64,000 nt of DNA, taken from NCBI GenBank assembly GCA_021234155.1, contig JAJEKV010000024.1:13862913-13926912 (forward strand), read 5' to 3'. The stretch is from Isoetes taiwanensis (lineage: Eukaryota > Streptophyta > Lycopodiopsida > Isoetales > Isoetaceae). Position 1 is the first letter of the stretch. Every line of letters begins with the position of its first letter. Made by a program: the position numbers and the translations under genes. Shown here one piece after another: positions 46,683 through 57,162 of this stretch. Under the pieces are notes generated by a model. The model searched no databases and was not told the DNA's origin. It saw only the letters and a program-made list of their open reading frames with translations.

Positions 46683-47487
46683 TCAAGCGTTTCCAAGAAC
46701 GCCCTCGGGAAACTTGCAAGCACACTTTACCTGAACTTTCGAAAAGCCACGCTCTTTTTGCCTTGCATAAGAGCAACACGAGAAAGCCGCCCCAAATTTA
46801 AAAAGAAATCCGAGAACACAACCATCGGTCGGCACCAATTTGCTCAACAATATGGTAGGCATAGGAGGTTTTCGGTGGCATTTCAATACAAGATCTCCTT
46901 CCATTGCCGCCCATTTGAATCTTGGTTTGCCTGTAAAAAGAGTCCGATATTTCTTTTTTATCTTCTCGTCGGCATCCTCATTACCTGTTAGCGGCATTGA
47001 AGGCAATGGTGTTGACTTAGGAGCCTTGCCGTGTGGAGATAGGTGAAGCTCCAACTCTGGTTGCACAGGTGCTACACGAACATCACTCCTGTTAATGCAC
47101 ATATGACTAATAAAGTATTGATGTTCTTTCACCCTTCTTTTGCTCTCCCATCCCATTTCTTCATAGGAACCTAAAGATAGGTAGCCACCGCCCTGAATTT
47201 GCTTCCATTTGTACAAGCAATTGGGCAAATTTCGAAGCGCGCATGATAATGACCAAGTGATAAACTTTGGCATCCGTCATGGTAGCTATCCTTGTAAATA
47301 GATCTGTGTATTTCTTGCAATCCCATACCTTGTTTATCCCTCGGATGTCAATAAATATCAGTGTCGCATTTCTTGACACTTGGGAGGAAGTAGGGATGCC
47401 ATCCTTTGTCACTGCTATGACAATATTTTTCTTTTCCTTTCTTATTCTAGCCTCTTCTGGCTTTAGAATATTCCTGATTGGCTCCAA
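46683..47487 (-). pseudogene. Unknown cargo protein, two overlapping frames
   Basis: The frame 47487-47161 (IVIAVTKDGIPTSSQVSRNA ... IDIRGINKVWDCKKYTDLF ... LVIIMRASKFAQLLVQMEAN) loses register at GRWLPIF. It is continued by 47273-46683 (GGGYLSLGSYEEMGWESKRR ... RTLFTGKPRFKWAAMEGDL). The change of frame at one point indicates a single indel. Alternating hydrophobic strands suggest a folded domain, but no motif identifies it. Neighbouring minus-strand pieces read in the same direction on both sides. Confidence 0.5.
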
Positions 47488-47823
47488 AAGGCTACTGGTA
47501 GGTTACCTAGTGTATGATCCTTGTTATAGTTAGCCTTCACGTACTCTGTATCGGTATCTGATATATCCAGTATTCTCTGTTCAGTGAAATCAGGAAAAGC
47601 CTGAAGCAATTCCTCCCGGCCTATCGAAATCCTTTTGCAAAAGCAAATTTGAGGCATAAGACAAGATTTCGCGCCTCATAAAAGTGAGGGTTTCGATGTG
47701 GGTTGTTGTCTGCGCAATCAAATCTCCCGCTATAACCTCGCGCACCTTTAAATAGGTCTTGCCTTCTATAATCTCATCGAAAGCAATTTGTGACAACTCT
47801 GATTCGACATACCTCATTAGCAA
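47463..47823 (-). pseudogene. Unknown cargo protein, upstream frames
   Basis: The frame 47823-47590 (YVESELSQIAFDEIIEGKTY ... IAGDLIAQTTTHIETLTFMR) shifts into 47657-47463 (GREELLQAFPDFTEQRILDI ... LPVAFWSQSGIF). These look like successive pieces of one ancestral protein. No family recognised. Confidence 0.45.
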
Positions 47824-47959
47824 CCGGAGCCGGTCTTGTTAAAGAAGTCTTTGGATGGTTTGTCCGGAAACTCACCATGATAGATCACCGAGTTTCACGA
47901 CTCACCCCTGAGCCGGCAACTTCCATTAACTTCTTGAAAACCTTCTCATCCATAAAATG

Positions 47960-48480
47960 AATTGCTTTTCATCCTTAAGCTCCTGCACTTTCAAGGTGGT
48001 CGTTGCAATTTCATGGAAATCCTGCGAGAAGCAATTTCAAGGTCATCAAGATCGTGACGCGAACTTGGCGAGTAGAAAACAAATAAATACCTTCCAAGCT
48101 GAAGTTTTAGCTGTCCCTATAGGTCCTTGTGGAGGGCAACCATAAGCCTTGTGCTTGATGGCCGAAGTTGTTGCGGTTTTCAATCGGTGGCTCTCAGACA
48201 CCGCGGTGTTTGCAATTACCGTTGCATTGAATACTCAACTCTATATATTCCTTGTGCGTAAGATTTCGTTCAGCACCCTCGATCTTCTTCTAGCATATAC
48301 TTTGGCAAATTTCGTTCTTTGCTTTCGAACTTCGCCAAACGACCGAACAAAGGAGTTGTGCAAAGACAAAATTGTGGTTGCCGGAAATAATATAAAATTT
48401 CTTGCCCTTCAAATCTTCGGATTGCTCCATGTCACCCTCCTCCGAAAGATAGACAACCGTCGTGTCAAATCTACATAACG
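47960..48480 (-). pseudogene. Cargo segment with a GNH loop, possibly ParB-like
   Basis: The minus strand reads VYLSEEGDMEQSEDLKGKKF, then FYIISGNHNFVFAQLL, and in shifted frames THKEYIELSIQCNGNCKHRG. The xxII-G-x-H pattern loosely recalls the W-x-I-D-G-Q-H loop of ParB/sulfiredoxin-fold domains. The match is weak and the frame is broken by stops. The region lies between better-preserved pieces of the same minus-strand gene. Confidence 0.3.
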
Positions 48481-48704
48481 AGTGTCCAAAAGATAAAGAA
48501 TTAGTTACACGGTAATAGGGTCAAAGCGAACGACGCCGCGAGGGTGAGGACCCCTCGGGTATGTCTTGAAGCTTTTAACCGAGTTTGAACATGGTCATTT
48601 GACCGCATTCTCGTGTGTCAAGTTTGCTTGGTGCGAGGTTCACAATCAAAAATAGAAATCTTTGTAAACCAATTAACCCCTAAGGGGTAGAACCTTTGAA
48701 CTGT

Positions 48705-49213
48705 TCAAGCTTCGAGTGGTTTGCTCGCCATCTTGCGTTCCTCTTCGGGATTGAACTTCAACTCGACTCGAATGGCAGGTGCTTGGGGCCATGTCAATGC
48801 TAGTTTAGAGGAGGCATTCGTAACGGGGGTTTGAGAACTGCTGGGCTGCGGGCTATCCTCATTAGGTGTCAGATTCTTAAGGCTAATTTTGAAAGGAGGG
48901 AATTTTTTTGGAATAAATCCACCAGATGTATTGCTATCTGGGGCCTTCATAGCAATAGGAAGAGTAGGGTTAACAATACCGGAGGGGTTTATCGTGGATT
49001 GTGGTTCTTGAGCAATTTCTTTTGGTGCTGAGGTCTCTCCCAAAGTAGCAATAGGCTTCACACTCTTTTTCTTGGCCACGGCTCTTAGCCAATTGGTGTC
49101 CATCACGGAGGGCATCTTCTCGTCCCGAACCGCTTTCAAGGCACAGCTCGGAGGCTTCTTGTCTGTAGACAAACCATTTCTGCATGTCGAGAACCCGAGC
49201 AATATGTCTCTGT
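48705..49213 (-). pseudogene. Cargo gene segment left of Copia B
   Basis: In the same frame as 54674-55114 once Copia B and one TCTGT are removed. The segment is Ser/Pro/Lys-rich (KKPPSCALKAVRDEKMPSVM, KKFPPFKISLKNLTPNEDSP) and ends with a natural stop after EERKMASKPLEA. Low-complexity polar composition suggests a disordered linker or tail. No family recognised. Confidence 0.6.
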
Positions 49214-49799
49214 TGTTGGAATTGGTGAAGATATTCATTATATATTTCTAAAGGACGTGCATGATTGATCTTGTAAACTTTGAAGGTGGTATTTCAACTA
49301 GGGCAAATGACAAGGTTCATTAACCTAGTTATCATGTACATATAAACTATGAACCATGGGTTCATTAAATGATAATATTTCTATAGTTGCCCGAGGAGGT
49401 TAAGGCTACCGAAATGGAGCCAACACCATTCAAATGATTACACCTCATTGTCGGTAGATTCTAAGGCCTAAACCGACGAGGCAAACTCTGTACATAAGAA
49501 CAAACAAAAGACAAATTTAATACAGTGAAATTACAAGCAATTCCGGCATGTTTTGAGTTCAGTTGATCGCTTGAAGTTCATATCTAGGTTCGGAATAACG
49601 TGGTCAACATAGCTACAGTAAACTGGTCAATCACAAATGAACAGTAACTCTCGAAGATTGTTCTCAATGATTAAAGGGTAAAATGTTCCTATAATTGCCT
49701 AGAGATTATTCGTGGTCAAGTTATTATTGCTTAAGTATTGAATTGCAAATTTCATTGCTAGTCTATTAATCAAGTTGCTATTGCTATCAAATTTTAACA
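49214..49799 (+). repeat. 5' LTR of Copia B
   Basis: 586 bp, TGTTGGAATTGG...TTTTAACA. It carries the promoter and start of element RNA (position not resolved). Same length as the 3' LTR. Confidence 0.97.
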
Positions 49800-49801
49800 T
49801 T

Positions 49802-49813
49802 TGGTATCAGAGC
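49802..49813 (+). other. Primer binding site of Copia B
   Basis: TGGTATCAGAGC, complementary to initiator tRNA-Met, two bases after the LTR. Confidence 0.95.
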
Positions 49814-49842
49814 TTGGTGTGCTTGATTATTCTTTGAGCAAG

Positions 49843-52800
49843 ATGTCAAGCAGATTTGGTGCTAGTCTTTTGAGCAGTGTGGATGTATTCAAAGGAGGAG
49901 CAGGCTTTCAGGTATGGAAAGATGCAATTAAACACATTCTTGAAGTAGAGGACCTATGGGATCTTGTTGATCCAGAAGGTGTGGACTTGAGCAGTCCAGT
50001 TAACACCATTCAAAGGTCTGTGTCAGAAGGTTCAGTAAATGCAAATGCTACAAATGCAGGTCAGACAAGTAGTGCAAGGGAAACAGTGGTCAGCCAAGGA
50101 GTAATGGCAGGAAGATCATTGTATGCACGCATCAAGGAGGCTCAAGGAATTATCTCTTGCAAGGTAAGCTCTACCATTAGGCTTAAATTGAGAGATAAAA
50201 GTCCTAGGCAGATGTGGAAGTTTCTCCTTAAGAACTATGAGGAGAAGACCTCTTCTCAGATAGAATTGTTGGAAAATGAGCTTAGAAGTTTAAAACTTCA
50301 AGCAGAAGGGGATGTTTCTGAATATTTCAATCAGTTTGATAACATTATTGCTGACCTGTCAGCAGCAGCAGTCAATGTATCAGAAAGAAGCCAAGTTTTA
50401 CAAATTTCTAGAGCCATTGAAAATGAACAACTAGGATTATTCATAAGAAATATGTGTAAAACAAGAGAAGAGGCTGAAAGGGTGTTGAGAACAGAATTTG
50501 AGCAAAAGAAATTAAAGGAAGGAGAAGATACTGCTGAAATTCTTCTTACTGGTACAAAGAAGCAAGTTACATGCTATTATTGTCATGAGAGTGGCCATTT
50601 TAAAAGCCAATGTCCCAAATTAAAAAAGGAATTTAACTGTTACAATTGTGGAGGTAAGGGACACATGGCTGCCAAATGCTCAACTCCAAAAGACTATAGT
50701 CAAGGGAGAGGAAGGGGAAAAGCTCCTAAGGGAGGACGAGGTGTTGGAAGAAAAGAAGGAAGTAGGCCTGCAGGTGTTCATATCACCAAGGCAGCTGAGG
50801 AAGCAAACAAAGAGGAGACTCAAGATGAGGACGAGGTAAATAAATTGTTAGTAGCACAAAATGCAAATTCTGAAACTAATAAAAAACCTGATGTTGTTGT
50901 AGTTGATAGTGGAGCTGAGAGATCAGTAGTACAAACTACTGATCTACTCCAAGGCATTGATGCTACTTGGAAAAGCAAAATTCAAGTTGGAAATGGAGAA
51001 GTGCAACTTGCTGAAGGATCTGGATTATTGCAGCTGATAGACTTAGATGGAAATGTTGTTGACATAGAAAATGTATTGTGTGTGCCTACTTTAATCAAAA
51101 ACTTGATCTCAGTTAGTCAACTAGTTGACTTGGGATACAAGATAAACTTTGATTCCAAAGGATGTAGCATTTATCTTGATAATATATTGAAGTTTTATGC
51201 TAAAAGATTTGGAAATCTTTTTCAAATGGAGGGGATCATTAAAAATAGCATAAATTGCATTATTAATTCTGACACAGAGTTATGGCATAACAGGCTGGCT
51301 CACACTCATTGCAACAATATTAAATATTTGGCAAAAAAGGGATGGATTTCTTGTAGGGATGATAAGCCAGACAAATTTATGTGTGAGGGATGCATGCTTG
51401 GTAAAATAAACAGGCTGCCATTCAAGAGGTCAGCAAACAGAGCCAAACATGTCCTTGATCTAGTACATACAGACATCTGTGGTCCATTAAACATAAGGAG
51501 CAGATCAAACAAACGGTATTTCATCACTTTCATAGATGATTACTCTAGAAAATGCAAAGTTTATTGTCTAGCAAGAAAATCTCAAGCTTTACAAGCATTT
51601 AAACAATATGTAGCAGAAGTTGAAAGAGAAACTGGCAATAAAGTGAAATGCATTAGGTCAGATCGAGGAGGAGAATATTTGTCTACTAAGTTTAGACTGT
51701 TTTGCATTGCTAATGGAATCAAAAGGCAGATGACTTGCAGGTTTAGCCCCCAACAAAATGGGGTGGCTGAGAGGAAGAATAGGACACTCATGGATGCAGT
51801 TAGGTCTATGATTAAACAAAGTGGACTTCCAAATTATTTATGGGAGGAGGCTTTGAAGACTGCTACTCTGGTTCAAAACAGACTTCCTACAGCAGCCATT
51901 AAAGGGTATGTACCTCAAAATCTCTGGTATAATGACAATGGAAAGATTGATTATGACAGGTTCAAGACATATGGATGCCTAACTTACACTCATATACCTC
52001 ATGAATTAAGGAAAAAATTAGATAGCAAAGCTGAAGTTGGCTATTTGGTAGGGTATGATGATGAAGCCAAGGCATACAGGATTTATAATCCTCTTACCAA
52101 GCAAATAATCATTAGCAGGGATGTAGTGTTCAATGAGAATGTCATTTACAAAGATAGGTTGAAAAATTGTGAACCAAAGGGAGCAGAAATAAATGAGCAG
52201 GTTAAAGCAGCAAAGCAAATGGACAAACAGGTAAAAGACCTTACTCATGTGGATTCAGATGATGATGACACACGAGAAGATGGCAATGCAAGTGATACAG
52301 CAGAAAAGGATATTCAGCAAGAAGATGAATCAGCAAAACAAGTAGAGCAGCAAACTGAAAACAATGGGAAACAAAGAAAAAATCAAGCTGAAAAATTGTT
52401 AGGGGACACTCACATTGATCTAGACAAATATGGAAGGACTGAAGCAGGCAAAAGCAGAAGATTACAAGGAATGCATGTTGATCATGATCAGATTTTAAGC
52501 ATAACAGAAGACTTTAATGTCCCGAGGTCATATGAGGAAGTGTTGACTAGTTCAGATAAAGACATGTGGATTCAAGCAATGAATGAGGAGATGGACAATG
52601 CAGATGGAAGTCTGAAACACAAGGCCAGATTAGTGGCTCAGGGATTTACCCAGAAGAAGGGAGAGGATTATGAGGAGACCTATTCTCCAATTGTCAAATT
52701 AACTAGTCTCAGAATGCTATTATCTATAGCTAATGCTCGAGATCTTGAAGTACACCACATGGATGTAAAGACCGCCTTTCTAAATGCAAAATTGGAGGAG

Positions 52801-53997
52801 AAAGTTTATCTAAAGCAACCAGCTGGTTTTGAACAAGGGAAAAATAAAGTGTGGAAACTGAACAGAGCTGTTTATGGACTAAAGCAGTCACCCAGGGAAT
52901 GGTACAATTGTATTGACAATTACCTGAGAGAACAAAAATTTGAAAAGTTCCAAAATGATGGAAATCTTTACAGGTTCAGAAATGAAAATGAATTTTGCAT
53001 AATTGCACTCTATGTGGACGATTGCATTATGTTTGCAAATAGTGAATCATGCTTGAATCATTGCAAAGAGATACTCAAGAGGAGATTCAGAATGACTGAT
53101 CTTGGAGAATTAAAACAATTTCTTGGAATAGAAGTCACAAGAAACAGGCAGGAAAGGATCTTGAAGCTCACTCAGCATAGGCATATAGATAACATGTTGA
53201 AAAGGTTTAACCTAGAACATGCTAACACAGTTAAGACACCAATAGTTCCAGGGCACAAACTTACTGCAGAAGAAGCAATATCAGAGTCTGAAAGAAGAGA
53301 AATGGAGGAAACACCATATCGAGCTCTTGTTGGATGTTTACTGTACTTGGCCAATAACACAAGGCCAGATATTGCCTATGCAGTCAATATTCTTAGCAGA
53401 AGGAATCACAATCCTAGCAAACAGCATTGGATAGCTGGAAAAAGAGTTCTAAGGTATTTGAAAGGAACCATGTATAATGGCCTAACCTACAACTCAACTA
53501 ACTTGGTCATGGAAGCTTTTAGTGATGCAGATTGGGGAGGAGATTTAAGCTGCAGAAAGTCCACATCAGGGTATGTTATAATGTTAGGAGGTGGCACCAT
53601 AGCATGGAGAACAAAAAAACAGAATGCCATAGCAATGTCTACAGCCGAGGCTGAGTATGTAGCAGCATCTCTAGTTGCCAAAGAGATTGCATGGTTGAGA
53701 AGGCTTATGAATGAGCTGGAATGTGAGCAAGAAAAGCCAACAACTATTCTTACAGATAGCCAAAGTTGCATGGCTATAGTCAAGAATCCAGTAGATCATG
53801 ACAGGACCAAACATATTGAACTGAATATTCACTTTATAAGAGATTTGGCAGTTAAAGGTTACATACAAATGAAGTATGTTCATACCACAGATCAGGTTGC
53901 AGATATTCTTACAAAAGCTCTTGTTGAAAGTAAGTTCAAAAAATTCCAGCAGGATATGAATATTACAGGGAAGAATCTCTGTGCAGATGACAGTTAA
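49843..53997 (+). CDS. Copia B gag-pol polyprotein, 1384 residues, RT deletion
   Basis: Start chosen at ATG 49843 (MSSRFGASLLSS), matching the Copia A gag start. Codons further upstream fall in the primer site. Visible: two CCHC knuckles (from residues 244 and 266), protease DSGA (D355), integrase HHCC (from H482) with D544 and E643 of the DDE core, RT YVDD at 1057-1060, and RNase H acidic residues D1228, E1269 and D1305. One frame encodes all, as in most plant copia elements. After D918 the sequence jumps from MNEEMD to NADGSLKHKARLV. Against Copia A, 31 residues (93 nt, in frame) are missing, including the conserved KW-x-F-x-x-K RT block. The copy is therefore probably not self-sufficient despite its youth. 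Confidence 0.95.
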   Translation: MSSRFGASLLSSVDVFKGGAGFQVWKDAIKHILEVEDLWDLVDPEGVDLSSPVNTIQRSVSEGSVNANATNAGQTSSARETVVSQGVMAGRSLYARIKEAQGIISCKVSSTIRLKLRDKSPRQMWKFLLKNYEEKTSSQIELLENELRSLKLQAEGDVSEYFNQFDNIIADLSAAAVNVSERSQVLQISRAIENEQLGLFIRNMCKTREEAERVLRTEFEQKKLKEGEDTAEILLTGTKKQVTCYYCHESGHFKSQCPKLKKEFNCYNCGGKGHMAAKCSTPKDYSQGRGRGKAPKGGRGVGRKEGSRPAGVHITKAAEEANKEETQDEDEVNKLLVAQNANSETNKKPDVVVVDSGAERSVVQTTDLLQGIDATWKSKIQVGNGEVQLAEGSGLLQLIDLDGNVVDIENVLCVPTLIKNLISVSQLVDLGYKINFDSKGCSIYLDNILKFYAKRFGNLFQMEGIIKNSINCIINSDTELWHNRLAHTHCNNIKYLAKKGWISCRDDKPDKFMCEGCMLGKINRLPFKRSANRAKHVLDLVHTDICGPLNIRSRSNKRYFITFIDDYSRKCKVYCLARKSQALQAFKQYVAEVERETGNKVKCIRSDRGGEYLSTKFRLFCIANGIKRQMTCRFSPQQNGVAERKNRTLMDAVRSMIKQSGLPNYLWEEALKTATLVQNRLPTAAIKGYVPQNLWYNDNGKIDYDRFKTYGCLTYTHIPHELRKKLDSKAEVGYLVGYDDEAKAYRIYNPLTKQIIISRDVVFNENVIYKDRLKNCEPKGAEINEQVKAAKQMDKQVKDLTHVDSDDDDTREDGNASDTAEKDIQQEDESAKQVEQQTENNGKQRKNQAEKLLGDTHIDLDKYGRTEAGKSRRLQGMHVDHDQILSITEDFNVPRSYEEVLTSSDKDMWIQAMNEEMDNADGSLKHKARLVAQGFTQKKGEDYEETYSPIVKLTSLRMLLSIANARDLEVHHMDVKTAFLNAKLEEKVYLKQPAGFEQGKNKVWKLNRAVYGLKQSPREWYNCIDNYLREQKFEKFQNDGNLYRFRNENEFCIIALYVDDCIMFANSESCLNHCKEILKRRFRMTDLGELKQFLGIEVTRNRQERILKLTQHRHIDNMLKRFNLEHANTVKTPIVPGHKLTAEEAISESERREMEETPYRALVGCLLYLANNTRPDIAYAVNILSRRNHNPSKQHWIAGKRVLRYLKGTMYNGLTYNSTNLVMEAFSDADWGGDLSCRKSTSGYVIMLGGGTIAWRTKKQNAIAMSTAEAEYVAASLVAKEIAWLRRLMNELECEQEKPTTILTDSQSCMAIVKNPVDHDRTKHIELNIHFIRDLAVKGYIQMKYVHTTDQVADILTKALVESKFKKFQQDMNITGKNLCADDS

Positions 53998-54077
53998 AAA
54001 TTTAATACAGAAGATAGAACAGTATGCATATATTTGCAACTGCATCAATGATTCAGGGAGATTCAGAAATATATAAT

Positions 54078-54087
54078 GAAGGAGGAG
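54078..54087 (+). other. Polypurine tract of Copia B
   Basis: GAAGGAGGAG directly before the 3' LTR. Confidence 0.9.
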
Positions 54088-54673
54088 TGTTGGAATTGGT
54101 GAAGATATTCATTATATATTTCTAAAGGACGTGCATGATTGATCTTGTAAACTTTGAAGGTGGTATTTCAACTAGGGCAAATGACAAGGTTCATTAACCT
54201 AGTTATCATGTACATATAAACTATGAACCATGGGTTCATTAAATGATAATATTTCTATAGTTGCCCGAGGAGGTTAAGGCTACCGAAATGGAGCCAAAAC
54301 CATTCAAATGATTACACCTCATTGTCGGTAGATTCTAAGGCCTAAACCGACGAGGCAAACTCTGTACATAAGAACAAACAAAAGACAAATTTAATACAGT
54401 GAAATTACAAGCAATTCCGGCATGTTTTGAGTTCAGTTGATCGCTTGAAGTTCATATCTAGGTTCGGAATAACGTGGTCAACATAGCTACAGTAAACTGG
54501 TCAATCACAAATGAACAGTAACTCTCGAAGATTGTTCTCAATGATTAAAGGGTAAAATGTTCCTATAATTGCCTAGAGATTATTCGTGGTCAAGTTATTA
54601 TTGCTTAAGTATTGAATTGCAAATTTCATTGCTAGTCTATTAATCAAGTTGCTATTGCTATCAAATTTTAACA
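54088..54673 (+). repeat. 3' LTR of Copia B
   Basis: 586 bp, one substitution from the 5' LTR by eye. Confidence 0.97.
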
Positions 54674-55114
54674 TCTGTTTCCCTTTATACCTGACAAAGA
54701 GAGAGATTCATAGGATGGCAACAACCAGCCATACCCCTTAGCTGACGTCGGGACGTTTTTCCCTGTGGCTGGCTTGTTCATTTTGCTGGCTGTCATCAAA
54801 GACGGGTCATAATTGCGCCATTTCAAAATGTACTCCAGAAACTGCAATGCTTGTGGGTCCTCAATGCTGCATATGATGGCATCTTGCACATTGTTCTTCG
54901 TGCCTTCCCACATTGCCACCACTATGCCAACTTGTTCAACGTCCTCAGCTTTTTTTCCAGTCCGCAGAAACAGGCATAGGTCCTTTCTGCGATCACCCTT
55001 AATGTGCGGTATAGCCTGTGCAATCTCGATACACCATTTCCTTTCATTGGAAGGGGTTATAATACGGACTGGCTCGACATCTGGTCCTCGGAAGAGAGCA
55101 AGTGCTGTAAACAA
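54674..55114 (-). pseudogene. Cargo gene segment right of Copia B
   Basis: The frame reads ALALFRGPDVEPVRIITPSN, ERKWCIEIAQAIPHIKGDRR, VEQVGIVVAMWEGTKNNVQD and LEYILKWRNYDPSLMT, ending GIKGNR at the Copia B junction. It joins DILLGFSTCRNG at 49213 in frame across the TCTGT duplication. The first codons at 55114 are not ATG. TTTGTTTACAG just upstream could be a splice acceptor, so the true start is further 5'. The WEGT...ILKW pattern is not assigned to a family. Between here and 45988 the reading direction is constant, suggesting one long ancestral gene. Confidence 0.6.
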
Positions 55115-57162
55115 AAGCCTGTAGTGAGTGCCTGGTAGGCTGCATAATGTGATGCAATAAAAGGTTTAAACCATCAGAGAGAAACGCGACCGCGATCCTG
55201 CCAAGCAGCTAAAATAGAACTCCACACAATCGCGGCCGCGACTTTGTGTAGCACTTAAGCACGGCAAGAAAACATCGCCGTCGCGAAACTAATGACCTAC
55301 TACACTAGTACTGATGAACATCGCAATAAAGAAAATCTATGCTTCGCCCGCATCGGCGTCAGCGATCTTGATGAGCAGCTACACTTATGAAGACCGCTAT
55401 CTAGAAATTGTAAAACCAATCAAGCAAGACCGCGGCCGCGATCTTGATGAGCAGCTACACTTATGAAGACCGCTATCTAGAAATTATAAAACCTATCAAG
55501 CAAGACCGCTGACCGCCGATCTTGCCGAAAGCATCTATACTTATGAAAACAATAGAAGTTCTAGTAGGCAAGATCGCGGCCGCGATCTTGCTGAGCTGAA
55601 ATGTTAGAAAATACTTTCTCTGAGGGAGTCCTTAGGTGCCATGGGATCGCGGGCGCTGGCTCAGTACGAAAAATGGGTTTTTTTGGAGTGGGTCGGGGAG
55701 CGCTCGGAGGTCGAAGGCGCTAGGCGCTGAATGAAATCGCGGAGTAGAAATTAGTTTTTGAATGTTTTGAGTTTCAATTTATAGAACGCGCGGCTGAAAT
55801 TAAATGCCCCCCCTCATGATGGCGTGAAAAAACGTGCCGACCATAATGGCGCTCAGACGCCGCATAATATTAATTACCAATACCGTATTTATTCCATGAC
55901 ATTAATGCGGTCGTGCGAATATACCCGTCCGGAAAGGCCAGTAACCCGTACGAAAGGTCTTTATCCACTTGGACGTCCGCGTTCAATTTCGGGTCATAAT
56001 TTCGGACCTGACACTTTATCCAGCCATAAATGCCTCCAAAATATCCGGTTTACGGACGGACCCGGACGCAAAATTTGAATTCGGTGAACAAACCAATTCG
56101 AGAAAGCGAGAAGAGCCAATTCAAATTTCATTGTTTTGTAAGATCTTCGAGGCGCCGAGTCGCTTAAAAGCCGGGCCAAGTTTGGGCAAGGATTTGCTGC
56201 AGAATTCCGCATCCATTGAAGGCGCTGACGAGGGCGCTGATAATCCGCTTGCAATCCGCCACTACACACTCGGAATTCTGCAACTGCATCGAATTCAGGG
56301 TTTCTGCCGAGGTAAAAGGCCTATTCTGATGCATATCCCTCACTGAAGTGAACTCAACGTATCAGTAATGCACTGAATTTCAATTATAAGCGCAACCTCA
56401 GAAGTCTCGCACTAACATTCACTATGTATTGCATGGATTGATAAGATACCTCGATACTTTGTTGCAACTATGTAAAAATAGATGTTCTAAGCAAAAACGT
56501 GCACTCCCGGTGTGTTTATTATACAATGCAAACGTGTTTCAAGTATATGCTTTCTTTCTCTATGTGGATGAAACTAAACACTGTTTTTATGACACTAAAC
56601 ACCGTATTCTGTGAGGTAGGAGTGATGCCTTATTCTGTAAGTCAATCGTTCAACTTTGGTGCTCCACGAGATCGCGGTCGCGATACCTTCAACCATCTAC
56701 ACTTGCTATTGACCAAAGAACTCCCAGATATCGATAACTTTGAGTTGAACCCACTAGCTAGCCTCGAAATTTGATTTGCACGAGTTCTTATTGAAACAGC
56801 TAGTGTGAATGCTTGCAAATAGCGCGACCGCGTTCTTACCCATGCTCGATAAGATCGCGGTGGCGAAAGTCGTGACCATTTCTTATTTTTCAGTTCATAT
56901 TTTTTGTAGTGGTTTATGATCACAGTGCTTTCTGCTCACTAGGATCGCGGCGCCGCTTATTTCACGACCTCTTGTTTGGAGGATGGCTGATGTAATTCAT
57001 CAGATCTGGCTGGGAAAAAGGTGGCGAAGGAAGAGTCCACAATTTCGGCGCCATCACAAGGGGAATTATCCGGGAGGGTATGGTTGTCGTTCAATTGTGA
57101 ATGTTCGGATGGACGACATCGCTACCAATTCCCGAATTGGAAATAGAAAAAATGGGTGAAGT
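55115..57162. other. Divergent intergenic region with GATCGCGG dyads
   Basis: Lies between the minus-strand cargo gene and the plus-strand transposase-like gene. It carries many copies of the dyad GATCGCGGNCGCGATC: 55184-55198, 55229-55242, 55273-55286, 55428-55446, 55568-55591, 56668-56684 and degenerate ones at 56821, 56851 and 56941. 55362-55591 is a ~76-bp tandem repeat, three units. A shared bidirectional promoter or transposase-binding region is inferred. Confidence 0.65.
55568..55591. repeat. 24-bp perfect palindrome centred on GCGGCCGC
   Basis: GCAAG + ATCGCG + GC + CGCGAT + CTTGC, a perfect dyad. It is the best-preserved member of the recurring GATCGCGGNCGCGATC family. Confidence 0.9.

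Larger units (their letters stand above)
49214..54673 (+). mobile_element. Ty1/copia LTR retrotransposon B, full length and very young
   Basis: A complete element of 5460 bp with 586-bp LTRs, TG...CA ends and a perfect TCTGT target duplication (49209-49213, 54674-54678). It has an initiator tRNA-Met primer site, one long gag-pol frame and a purine tract before the 3' LTR. By eye the LTRs differ at a single site (C in the 5' copy, A in the 3' copy, near 49425/54299), so insertion is recent. It interrupts the minus-strand cargo gene. The polyprotein has no stop but lacks a conserved RT block. Confidence 0.97.

Noticed and set aside
48149-48478. Plus-strand 109-codon frame with hydrophobic stretches
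   Set aside because: The opposite strand carries the better-supported cargo frame (FYIISGNHNF). The hydrophobic look is a complement effect.
49801-49842. Upstream extension of the Copia B frame
   Set aside because: It starts with TTG inside the primer binding site. The ATG at 49843 matches the related gag start.
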